From NCBI GenBank assembly GCA_024867545.1, contig JANFNE010000018.1:310001-374000 (forward strand): DNA of 64,000 nt, written 5' to 3'. The position numbers and the translations under genes are program-made. Source of the DNA: Phytopythium helicoides (Eukaryota > Oomycota > Peronosporomycetes > Pythiales > Pythiaceae). Under the pieces are notes generated by a model. It saw only the letters and a list, made by a program, of their open reading frames with translations, was not told where the DNA came from and did no database searches. Of this stretch, positions 10,320-20,332 are shown piece after piece (the stretch's first letter is position 1; each line of letters starts with the position of its first letter).

Positions 10320-10574
10320 TGTTGCGTTTCCGCACGAGGCACGAGAGCGACTTGTGTAGTTGAAAGAGAAAACGAGAGTGCATTGACTGTCCTACATGCA
10401 TCGTTGATCCAGCGAGGGTGTGTTCCGCTCAACTGGCTAGACTCCGAAGCGAACTGGCTAGGATCTCAAGATCCAATCTGGGAGCACAATGTGACCCTTC
10501 ACGAACACCTGCACTCACTGCAATGTACCTCACACTTGCACGCATTCAGCGGAGCCCGTCGGCTCGCTTCAACA
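10320..10574 (-). repeat. 5' LTR of the copia element
   Basis: Identical as read to 7701-7955. The flanking host copy of the target duplication CGCAG is at 10575-10579. Confidence 0.95.
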
Positions 10575-10579
10575 CGCAG

Positions 10580-12339
10580 AGCTGGACGACTCGGGATCAC
10601 GGCCCCGACAGTCTTACGACCAAGAGAACCGTCAGTGTGCTGTATAGAAAGGTGGCAGCGATCTATCACCTACGCCCGCGATTTAATCCTTACTGCTCGA
10701 GCCCAATTTCACTACAAAGGCGCGCAACAACAAGAACCTACAGCCCACAGCTAACAGCAATTCCAACTACGTGTTGCTCATGACGCAATGGTTAGTCGAA
10801 CCTGAGCGATCAACTGGCATCCAATGGCTCAATTGTCTGACAGGCTACAGAGCAGCAAATTCAACACACTAGATGCATTTGAGCGTGATTTTACTTGCCT
10901 TTCTACGTGTGCTGCACAATGACGAGCCCGAAGCTTAGCGAGCATGATAAATATCTCAGTAAGAACGACCATCATGCGTACAAATGCTAATTCTATTGTG
11001 ACAATTAATGCATGCGTGAAATCGTGCAAATTCCTCACTCACAGGTTTTTCAACGACTAGCGGGAGTGGAAAATGGAAAGCACATGGTGTCCATAGCAGC
11101 TCAACAAGGTAAGTATTATTCCGCCAATGTAACTACGAGTTTGAAGCGCTGCTAGCGGTTTCCTGACAGCCAACTTGTTTCTGTGACATAGCAGGTTTAC
11201 AACTGTTGATCACTGAATCTGCTCGACACGGTGACTGAGTCCGCGCACTGTTCTGTCATGGATCCATAGCTGGTTTACAGCATTAGCCAGCATCATTCGG
11301 ACCTGAGGTAAGTCTGGGGGTACGCACGAAAACACCATTTTTGGCAGTGATAGCTCCAATATGCTGCATAAGAAATCGAAAGTCTGACAGCTACATACTC
11401 TCCTGTTAACAGTTGGCATATCGGCAGGCATGAACTGTCAAATGGGTGGATACTACTCATTAGAGTTACCAAACCACCGCAACTTCCGTGCCAAGGCTAC
11501 TGAGGCTCGAGGAAACAAAATATGTCTTGGCACTCGACGCAGCCGAATATACGCCCGCAGAGGAATTATGACCTCTTCACTGACTAGTTCGCATTTACCA
11601 GCAACCATGGGTGATTTTTCTAGCTCATTTCTGATGGCACAGGCATCACGCAAAAAATCGGCCACACCAGTTGCTTCTTGGCCTCGCAAGCAGCAACGGA
11701 GATTGAGCTACGCAACATAAATCCACCGCCATCACTGCGCCTGTCAAGGGTTGCTTCCAACTTGTGGGCGAAGAGTCTCATTGTCCACAGTTGGGAAAAG
11801 TGGAGATAAGATCGCAAAGTTCGAGGAATAGAATGGCAACCCCGCCACAAAGCCTTGTTTGGCGAGTTAGAACGGCACAACTTGAGCTGACTATTTTATT
11901 TGTGGGATTTCATCTGCACTTACCTTTTTGTGGAAGCCGCAAATAAATAGAGTTGCACCGCTCTTATGGGGACGATCGCAGATACCATGTGATGCTAGCA
12001 TTCAAAATAATCCATGCATTCAAAATAATCCATGCATTCATATTGTGTTATCCGAAATTCAAACGACCTATTTGTCAACTTCTTCCCCGAGTTTGATTAG
12101 ATCTAGAACCATTTCCCATCAAATCTGTCTGTTTCAAGCAAACTCTCCTGGCTGCGGACGATTAATACTTCCACATACCGTCAAGTGTCTGTTGAGATTT
12201 AATATCACTGTAGCTAAACTATCTAAATAGATAAATGTAGCTTTCACGGCGAGTACGGAATCCACCGTGACTGCGTACACTTCGCCGTGGTGAGAGGCTC
12301 GACTCACATTGACAGCATACGTCATTGACACCCCACTGT
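10580..12339. other. Repeat-like DNA without a supported gene
   Basis: The frames are all short (at most about 120 codons), mutually overlapping and without recognisable domains. A short direct repeat (ATTCAAAATAATCCATGC, twice) lies at about 12000-12040. Nothing else was recognised. Confidence 0.5.
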
Positions 12340-12870
12340 AGTCCAGGCTTGCGTTGAGCTAGCGGTTGTGAGCCACAAGATGTTGAGAGCCACGTTGACA
12401 TCGCACCCAGCTCGGAAGTGGCAATCGTGGTGAGGACACACAAAATATCGTTGTTGCCGATCGAAGTGGACAACCGATCGCAACCTCCACAGGTTTGGCT
12501 GGTATAAATCTCGGAGCACTCGATCAACGTGTCGCCCTTGACAGCACACTTGGCGGCAAGCATCTGGCAAAACCGGTAATGATTCAGGCTGAGAATGCAC
12601 CAGTTGAAGCCGTGATTGTCCGCCTGACGAACGACTGCGTCTGGAAGCGAGGCGACAGTATCTTATTGTATTTGTCTGTCAGGTAGCAACACGATTTGTA
12701 GTGCAGGCCTTTGACTAGGTGCTTGAACTTGGTGGCGCAGTTGTGGAATACACGCTTGGCTCTCGCGTACTTCCTCTACTCCCTCCTCCACACCAAACAA
12801 CATCTTCTTGATGTGCTTGAACTTGTCAGCCACACTCTGAGCCGCAGCCTGTTGCTCATGAATAGTGCTG
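12340..12870 (-). pseudogene. Decayed Fanzor (eukaryotic TnpB/OrfB-like) RNA-guided nuclease, C-terminal part
   Basis: Three successive minus-strand frames together give the C-terminal order of TnpB/Fanzor proteins. About 12760-12600 reads as a basic helix ending VKGLHYKSCCYLTDKY, then SPRFQTQSF. About 12630-12450 gives NHYRFCQML, then CSEIYTSQTCGGC with the RuvC glutamate and the first CxxC. About 12455-12345 gives YFVCPHHDC (second Cys pair) and CDVNVALNIL, which keeps the last RuvC aspartate. The zinc-ribbon Cys residues and two RuvC acidic residues survive, but at least two frameshifts separate the blocks and the N-terminal half is not recognisable. A possible further upstream block reaches about 12870. 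No IS607-type serine recombinase was found nearby. Family assignment rests on motif order. Confidence 0.75.
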
Positions 12871-12929
12871 AGGCATCTATGGTTGCCGCACGCAATCTCG
12901 ATTATATTGGCATTGGGATGCCCGTAAGG

Positions 12930-13060
12930 AATGCCTTAATACCGGATGTAACGGGGTTACACGAGTACGTACCCATGGGCGCGGCCTATGGCTACACCGG
13001 GGTGTGTACCCATTGCCCTCCGGCTAAGTACGAGCCGGAGGTTGAGTGGCTCTCATGAGC
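12930..13060. repeat. Dense inverted-repeat (hairpin-forming) segment
   Basis: The segment contains CTCCGGCT, a 7-nt gap, then AGCCGGAG (a perfect 8-bp stem) near 13018-13040. Just left of it is a near-perfect palindrome around CCATGGGCGCGGCCTATGG. GGGGTTACACG and ACACCGGGGTGT also form partial inverted copies. It lies upstream of the Fanzor remnant and could be a transposon end or a structured RNA remnant. The function is not established. Confidence 0.4.
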
Positions 13061-13211
13061 CTTGCATACTTTAGTCAAGTAGTTTTGCATTGTGTGTTTT
13101 AGGAACCACCCATTTCAAGAACACTCTAATGCATACATTAATACAGTCTCCATTTTGCCTTGAACGGCGCAAGCGTATTTGGTTAGTTTGTTAACCAAAT
13201 GTAAAAGCAAG

Positions 13212-14817
13212 TCATTTTGCATTGCACGATTCCTCGAACAAAAGAGCTCTGTGCCCCGTCACACCGGAACCTAGAGCGGTCCAAGAACCGGTCGATGAGT
13301 ACAGCTCGGGCTCGACGCTTTGTAGGATATACGCATACCAAAAGTCATTCTCGTACAAGATGTCAACCTCACCATCTTCAGCAACAGAGTCTGGCATTCG
13401 TATCCGAATGTCCTTGAGCGAGGTCATCAACAGGTACATCGCAGACTCACCGCCACGCATAGTATCACACTGGTGAATACTGACTCTTCTTGCGTCTTCT
13501 GTAGAAGTGAAGCCTAGCGATCTCTTCCTACTGGAAAAGTGCATGTTGTGTGGCAAAGAGGTCACTGATATCCCGAGGCAGCGGTGGGATCGATGGTACG
13601 ACATGATCCCGCTGTCGATAGCCGTTATGGTCGGTATTGGACAGTGTCATTATGCGTAGGTGTCGCTACTTGGTATTGTCAAATCCCGGTCGACGAGCGA
13701 CTAGACTGCCTGCGGGAGCAAGTGAGATTGCCGACGTATTCTGGTGATTCCAGGCTTGCGCTTCTCCAAAGTAAAATGAACAATGGATGAGACCAGCGTG
13801 TAGCTGCTTGAATGCCGTCTTAACATTAGCTGCAAGTTCTCGCATGGCACTGTTGCGCATTGATCGCGGTGTCTCGAATGCCCAATCTGGTGGAGGCCCT
13901 ATCACTTCTAGATACTCGCGCTCTGCTACCGTGTTTTCGGTGGTGCAATGCGTTTTGAGAGTATTCGAATTCGCGTTGTGTGTTGCGTGTAAGTGTGGGC
14001 TACACCTTGATTGTACGTCCACCGACAGGTACCCATGGAATTACGTAGTGTACGCTGCTGCTCAATGGTAGAAGGCAGTCTATATTTTGGGCCGCAGCAG
14101 CAGGCAACCCATCTGTTTGCTGATCGGCTTCTTTCGAGCAGCTATTGCCCATACTTCTATCAAGCACTCGCTCACTGTGATATCCATGTCTCTTGCCGCA
14201 TACGATTCCGTCGAAACCTGATGAGTCTTCGTTGCCCGGCATTGATTGTCGCCAGCGCGTGCGACGTTGCCTCCTTCTTGTGGAACGAGTCGAGCTGGGC
14301 TTGTTGAGCTGTACGATTAAAACCATATCCTCAAACGCGCCGGAAGCCACAGATGTTGACAAGGAACTGGTTGATTGGAGTAGCCGGGAATACATACACC
14401 ATGAAGAATCACGCATTCATGAAGGGTGGTTGGTTCTGTATCACCGAGTGCAACGAGCGACTCCTGGAGTGTAAGAGATTGTGTGCACGCCATTTTGACG
14501 AAGGTGAGTAAGACTATGGTCCACGTTTTCGACAAGAAGAAGCCACTGATGCGGAGGCACACAATCTCGCCCGGTAAAGGGCCGAAGAAGAGAGCACGAA
14601 CTACTCCACCAGCTCGACGCAGGTGCTGGCGAAGCACGCCCACTGCTCTTTGCTGATGCGCGACCATTTTTAGACGAGGGCGAGCGCGAGTTTCACTATG
14701 AACATACACGGATACCAATGTGCGGGATTCCACGCGGCGGAATGAGCGTTGCGAGCGCTGCAACTCGTTACTTTTTTCTAGACACCGTTCGGGCGGAGCG
14801 GAGGAGTTGGAGGTCAA
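13212..14817 (-). pseudogene. Set of broken minus-strand coding fragments, family not recognised
   Basis: Frames at 14317-14817, 14000-14416, 13666-14022 and 13212-13604 follow one another on the minus strand. They overlap at their ends in different frames, as expected for one gene broken by indels or interrupted by introns. The last frame (130 codons) has an ordinary amino-acid mix with an acidic centre (VAEDGEVDILYENDFWYAYI). None matches a family I can name, and a splice model joining them was not found. The region lies between the transposon-rich block and the aminoacylase cluster. Confidence 0.25.
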
Positions 14818-15016
14818 GGATGTGGCCCGCCCCTCTCTTCGCTCCGCTCGGATGGCGCCGCTGCGCGGCCAGCTCCGCCCTTGACCGAAATGTCCGCATG
14901 CGTAGTGACCACCTAGTCTCGATTATCCGGTTGTATACTTTTGAGTATAGAATTGTATAATGAATACGACTAAGGTTGGTACTTCATTCTGTTATTGATC
15001 CAAATTCCATCCTTCT

Positions 15017-16654
15017 CTAGGCTTCTGTGTGGGCGAAGAGCTTGCGGAAGATCGTCTCGTACACGTCGATGCCTTCCAGAAAGACGTGCTTCGGGATACT
15101 CTCGTTGTGCTCGTGAAGTAGGATCGTGGTGTTGCGCATCGGCGAGAATCCAATCGCAGGCACACCTACCCTGCGAAGGAAGCGACTGTCGGTTCCTGCT
15201 GGGAACACCTCCGTCTCGAGTTTGACGCCTATTCCATCGCACGCACTCCTGAAAAGAGTCCACCAGACGTTGTTCTCGTCCAGCGGAACGATATTGTGAT
15301 CGAGCTGTGGGGTTCCGCGCGGGTCGAATGCCCACGATACACCCTCGGCCGAGCACCACTCATCCAGCTTAGTCTTGAACTCTTCAAATGGCATACTCGG
15401 TGCAAGGCGAACATCAAAGCCCGCAATCGCTTGCGACGGGACCACGTTCAGTGAGTACAAGTTGCTGTCGCCACCACTGGATACACCAGCCTTGAGAGCG
15501 TTGATGTTGATCGTCGTGACGTCCCCGAGCTTTCGCTTCACCATGTCGCCGTGCTTGCAGCCCGTGTCTGCGCCAAGCAGCTTCTCCTGCTCGTCGCGGA
15601 AAGCTTGTGCCTGAAAAGCACAGAGAAGATCAAGTCAATCTTCACTCACGAGTGGAGTGAAACTGCGGCACAAACCACCTTGCGGCAAATCTCGATAATC
15701 TTGGAGACAGCAGTGTTGGGAATGAACCGACTCGCATGGCCAGTGGGGCCATTAGCAGTCACGTACAACCACGCTCCCAGCCGTTCGCCGTAGAACACCG
15801 TAAATGCGTCATTGGTGCTCGCAAGACCTTCGTCAAGTCCAAAAGCTAACGGTAGAATTGACTTGAAGTCGTCGGTCTCTATGAACGTCGCCATTCCCTC
15901 TTTCCCGCCGATTTCTTCATCCGGCACGAACAGCAAATAGATGTTTCGCTTCGGAACGAAACCCGACGACTTGAGCCGGTAGATCGCCTCCACGTACTGG
16001 ATGCACACACTCTTCATGTCCTGCGCACCACGCCCGTAGATGCGTCCGTCGTCCAGCACCTTGGCCTGCTCAGTCACAGCACAACCTGCTCAATACATAC
16101 ACCCACCATCTTGGACATGCTCAAAGGCTTCATACGCACGTCGAACGGATCGTGATCCCAATGCTCAGGCATCACGGGAACGACATCGTAGTGCGAGTTG
16201 AGGAGGATACCGGGGAGCGTCGGGTCTTCACCCTTCCACGTCGCCTGCATCCACATTAGCCGTTGGTGAGTTGCATTCTTAACTAGAACGCAGCAGGTAG
16301 AGACGTAGACCGCACCAGCACGATGGGTTTGTTGGCAATGGGGGAGAACACCTTGACCGCGAGATCAACTGTAAGAAGGAGCAAACACCATGAGTGTCAA
16401 TCCCATCCAGCAACAACCACCGCCAAACTGCAGGAGGCCCACGCACGCTCTTCCAGGTACGCGCGCAGCCACTGAGCGCACTGTCGACCGAGACGCGGCA
16501 AGCAAACCACAGCAGGTGAGTCCTCCAGCCTCCCTCGTCAGCGCCTCGGCGAGCGTCGTACCGCCTCGTAGCTGCCGCTGGGGCCCTCGCTGCTGACCGT
16601 GCGGAAGCGCAGGAACTCGAGGAAGCGGGCGACGGGGTCAACTCGCTTGGTGGT
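15017..16654 (-). pseudogene. Aminoacylase-1 (M20 peptidase) copy A, start codon missing
   Basis: Aminoacylase-1 hydrolyses N-acyl-L-amino acids in the cytosol with two zinc ions. Six exons are readable: 16562-16654, 16447-16480 (34 nt), 16316-16368, 16140-16244, 15679-16065 and 15017-15610, with GT-AG introns of 68-81 nt in phase throughout. Family motifs are NSHYDVVPV (metal His), [10 protein letters not shown] (bridging Asp), FVPDEEIGG (general base/metal Glu-Glu), GPTGHASRF and LLHEHNES (C-terminal metal His). Exon structure and length match copy C (26466-28112). The codon aligned with the ATG of copy C is ACC, and no ATG is in frame between it and the preceding stop, so the gene has lost its start or uses an undetected 5' exon. 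Everything downstream is open. It may be an otherwise intact gene rather than a dead one. Confidence 0.8.
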
Positions 16655-17125
16655 GGGTGCCCCAGCGGTCTCCACTACCGAGTAAAGCGCGTGCGACGCG
16701 CTGCAGACATGGAAGGTGTCAGCGCTGAGGAGTCATCTCCATTGAATGTCAAATACGGCCTCACGTGTTTGTCGTGATCGGTGCCAGTGCCGTCGCCATT
16801 GAGCCTCCAGTCAACAAGGTAGAATCGAAAATGCATTGTTGCGTGGAGATGATTGACCCCCCAGATGCCGTGTGGGTGCTGATCTGAACGAGTTCGCTGA
16901 GCTCGTTCCTATTGCCTCGATCGGTACATTTTGTGATGTGCTCATGAGGGTGACGGACCGCGGGCACACGGTCTCATTGGCAACATGATGCGGTGACGCG
17001 TACAGGATGGGCCAATATTGGACACTCATCAGAAGTCATGCCACGGTGGCATACCATCTCTACGGTTGTGATATTCATTCGGATAGGATTTGATTTGGAG
17101 TTACATGCGCTGGCTGTGGCATGCG
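16655..17125. other. Spacer between aminoacylase copies A and B
   Basis: No supported gene. It should hold the 5' region of copy A, but sequence similarity to copy C stops near 16645, at the start-codon position. Confidence 0.5.
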
Positions 17126-18836
17126 TCAACGGTGGCTCAGCATAGCGCGGAGAATTGCGGCGTAGATCTCAATGCCCCTCAGGAACACGTCCTTATGCAG
17201 GCTCTCGTCATGATCGTGAAGCAGTACAGGTGTGCGGTTCATAGGCGAGAACCCGAGTGATGGGATCCCCGCCTTGCGTAGGAATCGACTGTCCGTTGCC
17301 GCCGGGAAGATTTCTGTTTCGAGCTCCAGCCCTTCTGCCTGCATCCATGATATAAGGCTGAGTCACATGGATATCATCGCACCCAAACGTGGCGGAGGTA
17401 GCTTACCTCACATGCCCCTCGAAAGATGGGCCACCATTCGTTCTCTGAGCTCTCAAGCGATGTAACGTAGTGCTGGCTATCACGGACGATATTCGCATCG
17501 AACTCCCAGCTCACACCTTCAGCCGAACACCACTCGTTGAGAATGGTCTACTCGACACACCCAGATCAGTGAGCCCCTTGTGTTTCATCACTGCTGTTAA
17601 GGAACCCCACCTCAAAGTCGTCTAGGTCCAGACCAGGAGCGATGCGAATGTCGAAACCAGCGGTCGCATCCGTTGGAATGACGTTCAACGCGTACGTTTT
17701 ACCCCCGTCAGAGGAAACGCCGCTCTGCAACATCGTGAGATTCACGGTCGTGACATCGCCCAGGTTCTTCTTCTTCATGTGAGCGTGCTTGCATCCCGCA
17801 TGCGCGCCAAGTTGCTGCTCTTGGTCGGCCCGGAACGCCAAAGCCTTGACCAAATGATCAATTTACTCAATGAAAATGTTACTGCCCCAACTGCGAAAGC
17901 ACGAATACCCACCTTGTTGCATACGTCGATGAGTTTCTGCGTCGCTGTGTGTTGGATAAACCGACTGCCGTGGCCAGTCGGACCCTTGGCTTTCACATAC
18001 AACGCCCACTGCGTTCGCTCGCCGTAAAACACCGTGAACTTTTCTCCGGTGTTTGCAAGCCCCTCATCAAGCGCAAACGCGACCGGTCCGAGCATCTCAT
18101 GGAACGCTTGACTTTCGATGAATCCCTGCATCCCCGCGGGGCCACCAATCTCCTCGTCGGGGACGTACAGCAGGTGCACGTCCCGCTCCGGCACAAACCC
18201 AGAGGATTTAAGCTTGCGAACTGCCTCGGCGTACTGCACACACACACTCTTCATGTCCTGCGCGCCGCGACCGTAGATGCGCCCGTCGTCCAGCACTTGA
18301 GCCTGTCGACATGTGCGCATGAGCCACGCCAATTCGACTCCACCGCCGCGACAGAAGCGATACGCACGTCGAACGGGTCAAACTGCCAGTGCTCCGGCAT
18401 GGCCGGCACAACGTCATAGTGCGAGTTGAGAACGATGCTTGGCAGCGACGCGTCCTTGCCGCGCCAGGTCGCCTTCGTTCATCAGTGTTAACTTCACTTC
18501 GCCGTCAGCCAATCTCAGCACACCTCTTTCGCAACGCACCAGCACGATGGGGGCGTTCTCAACCAGCGAGAAGACGCGCACGTCCAGCCCAACTGCGCAA
18601 CGCAGAGAGCCCCGTCAGTCGCGTCTCGACGCCGCGCACCCGCGTCCAGCGACTCACTCTCTTCCAGGTACAGCCGCAGCCACTCGGCGCACTGCTCGCG
18701 TGGACGTCAGAATCCCCAGCCTCGCTCCCACAAGCGCCGCCAACCGCCGCACCTCGACGTAGGCGCCGCCAGGGCCCTCGGCGCTCACCGTGCGCAGCCG
18801 CAGCAGCTCCAGCAGCCGCTGCACCGCGTCCGCCAT
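17126..18836 (-). CDS. ACY1: Aminoacylase-1 (M20 peptidase) copy B
   Basis: Eight exons give 417 residues: 18753-18836, 18658-18691 (34 nt), 18540-18592, 18368-18472, 17913-18302, 17611-17844, 17407-17547 and 17126-17338. All junctions are GT-AG and the phases add up. The start [18 protein letters not shown] is the first ATG and aligns with the family N-terminus. Conserved blocks are [53 protein letters not shown] and [10 protein letters not shown]. It shares the 34-nt second exon with copies A and C but has two extra introns in the C-terminal half, so it is the older paralogue. Its 5' end faces the IMPACT-family gene at 19097. The family role is deacylation of N-acetylated amino acids from protein turnover, in the cytosol. 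Confidence 0.92.
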
Positions 18837-19096
18837 CGCAACCTGCGTCTCCGCCACTTGCGCTACGTCAGAGGCGTCTGCTGGCGCGGGCGAATGCGCA
18901 AACGGCGGCGGCGGATGGACCGCCGGAATTTGTTGGTGGTGGCGGTCGTGTGCCGCACCGATACGCTGCAACGTTTGTCGCGATCCTCCTACTCTCGCCC
19001 GTTCCGTGCGCGTTCGGACGCGACGGTACCCGCGCAATCGCGCCCAAAGTTGATCCTGCGGCGGCTGGTGCCCACTGCCGAAGCGAGCGCCGAGCC
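18837..19096. promoter_or_regulatory. Shared upstream region of aminoacylase B and the IMPACT-family gene
   Basis: This is 260 bp between two divergent start codons. No clear TATA box or initiator was recognised. Its role as a bidirectional promoter is inferred only from the layout. Confidence 0.4.
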
Positions 19097-19711
19097 ATGA
19101 GCTGCAGGACCGTGCGGCGCGCGCTGCAGCACGAGGGCGCCAAGCGCAAGGGCTCGCGCTTCATCGCGGGCGTGTGGCCGCTGGACGAGGCCGAGGGCGA
19201 CGCGGCGGACGCGCTCGCGCGGCGCGCGGTGGCCGCGCAGCGCGCGCAGTTCCCCGACGCGCGCCACCACTGCTTCGCGCTGTCGACGCTGGCGGGCCGC
19301 GAGCTGAGCTCGGACGACGGCGAGCCGCACGGCACGGCGGGGCGGCCCATCCTGGCCGCCATCCAGCGCGCGCGGCTCGCGGACGTGTGCGTGGTGGTCT
19401 CGCGCGTCTTCGGCGGCACCAAGCTGGGCACGGGCGGGCTCGCGCGCGCGTACGGCGGCGCGGCGGCCGAGGCGCTGGCGCTCGCCGAGGTCGTCGACAA
19501 GGTGCCGACCTGCCGGCTGCGTGTGGCGGCGCCGCTGGCGCTCGCGGACGCCGTCAAGCAGGCGGCCGCGCGCGCGGGCGCCGCCGTCGAGGCGCAGGAC
19601 TTCGGCGCACTCGCGAGCTTCGAGCTGCGCGTGGCCGCGGCGCAGGCCGAGCCGCTCGCGGCCCTGCTGCGCGCCAGGTCGGCCGGCCGCATCCGCGTCG
19701 AGCGGGAATGA
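19097..19711 (+). CDS. IMPACT/YigZ (UPF0029) family protein
   Basis: Single exon, 204 residues. The N-terminal two thirds is an IMPACT-N/YigZ domain: KGSRFIAGV, the Cys/His segment ARHHCFAL, the signature SSDDGEPHGTAGRPIL (about residues 75-90), and VVVSRVFGGTKLGTGGLARAYG. A short C-terminal ferredoxin-like domain follows, as in bacterial YigZ. In eukaryotes IMPACT proteins compete for GCN1 and dampen GCN2 signalling, but this protein lacks an RWD domain and is closer in layout to YigZ, so the function is open. The same frame is open upstream to about 18389, but that part overlaps aminoacylase B antisense. The ATG at 19097 fits the domain start. GC content and Ala/Arg use are very high. Confidence 0.88.
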   Translation: MSCRTVRRALQHEGAKRKGSRFIAGVWPLDEAEGDAADALARRAVAAQRAQFPDARHHCFALSTLAGRELSSDDGEPHGTAGRPILAAIQRARLADVCVVVSRVFGGTKLGTGGLARAYGGAAAEALALAEVVDKVPTCRLRVAAPLALADAVKQAAARAGAAVEAQDFGALASFELRVAAAQAEPLAALLRARSAGRIRVERE

Positions 19712-20332
19712 GCGTCGCCGATTACTCCCGGATTGCGTCACGTCAGCGTGGAGACCTCCATCTCCAGCTCCATCTCGAGCTCCGGCAGCGGCGCGAACTC
19801 CAGCGCATGGACGCGAGGGCCTCAAGGCAAAGGCAGCGCCGCCAGCAGCGCGTCGAGGCCGCCGCCATGTCGTCGAGAAGCGTAAAGGACGCGCGGCGAT
19901 CGACCGGCGGCCGCGCTGGCCTCGAGGCCGCTCGCTGGCCCCGCGACCAGGCCGCGCGCGGCCTTCAAGGCGGAAAAACCAGTCGCTTGGCACGCGGCTG
20001 AGCATGGCGCGCGCGTGGCGGCGCGGGCGGCGAGCGCGTCGCCGGCAGGAGGACACGTCGCCTGAGTACCTACTTTATACTTGCGCAGAGTATGTGAACC
20101 AGTGTCGACGCTGAACCGATCAAACTCCATCATGTTAAACCTGTTAAAGTTGCCGGAAGCACGCCTCCCAAAGCACTTGGCCTCAGTATGACGTGCGCCG
20201 CAAGTTGCGCGAACGCGTCCTACCTGCGGCGCCCCCTCGCCATCTGATTGGCCGGCAGCACATTGCCCACCCACCACACCAACTCCAACACCAGAGCGCA
20301 ATCGGCCGCCCCGCGACCACGAGCAGAGCAGC
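19712..20332. other. GC-rich spacer without a supported gene
   Basis: Several long frames cross this stretch on both strands, but they look like GC-driven open frames with low-complexity Arg/Ala/Pro translations. No domain and no splice model was found. Confidence 0.5.

Larger units (their letters stand above)
7701..10574 (-). mobile_element. Ty1/copia LTR retrotransposon, internally deleted, recent insertion
   Basis: The element is complete at both ends. It has two 255-bp LTRs with no difference visible to me, each starting TGTTG and ending CAACA, flanked by the 5-bp duplication CGCAG (7696-7700 and 10575-10579). Read on the minus strand, the order is 5' LTR (10320-10574), primer binding site (10308-10319), a pol frame (10269-7927), a purine-rich tract (7956-7963) and 3' LTR (7701-7955). 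At 2.87 kb it is far short of a full copia element. Gag, protease and most of integrase are missing between the primer site and the integrase C-terminus, so it cannot be autonomous. Identical LTRs imply a young insertion or recent homogenisation. Confidence 0.95.

Noticed and set aside
18389..19096. N-terminal extension of the IMPACT-family frame by 236 codons
   Set aside because: It overlaps exons of aminoacylase B on the other strand and has GC-driven low-complexity composition; the domain start fits the ATG at 19097.
18989..20056. 355-codon minus-strand frame
   Set aside because: Arg/Ala-rich shadow of the IMPACT-family gene in very GC-rich DNA, with no domain.
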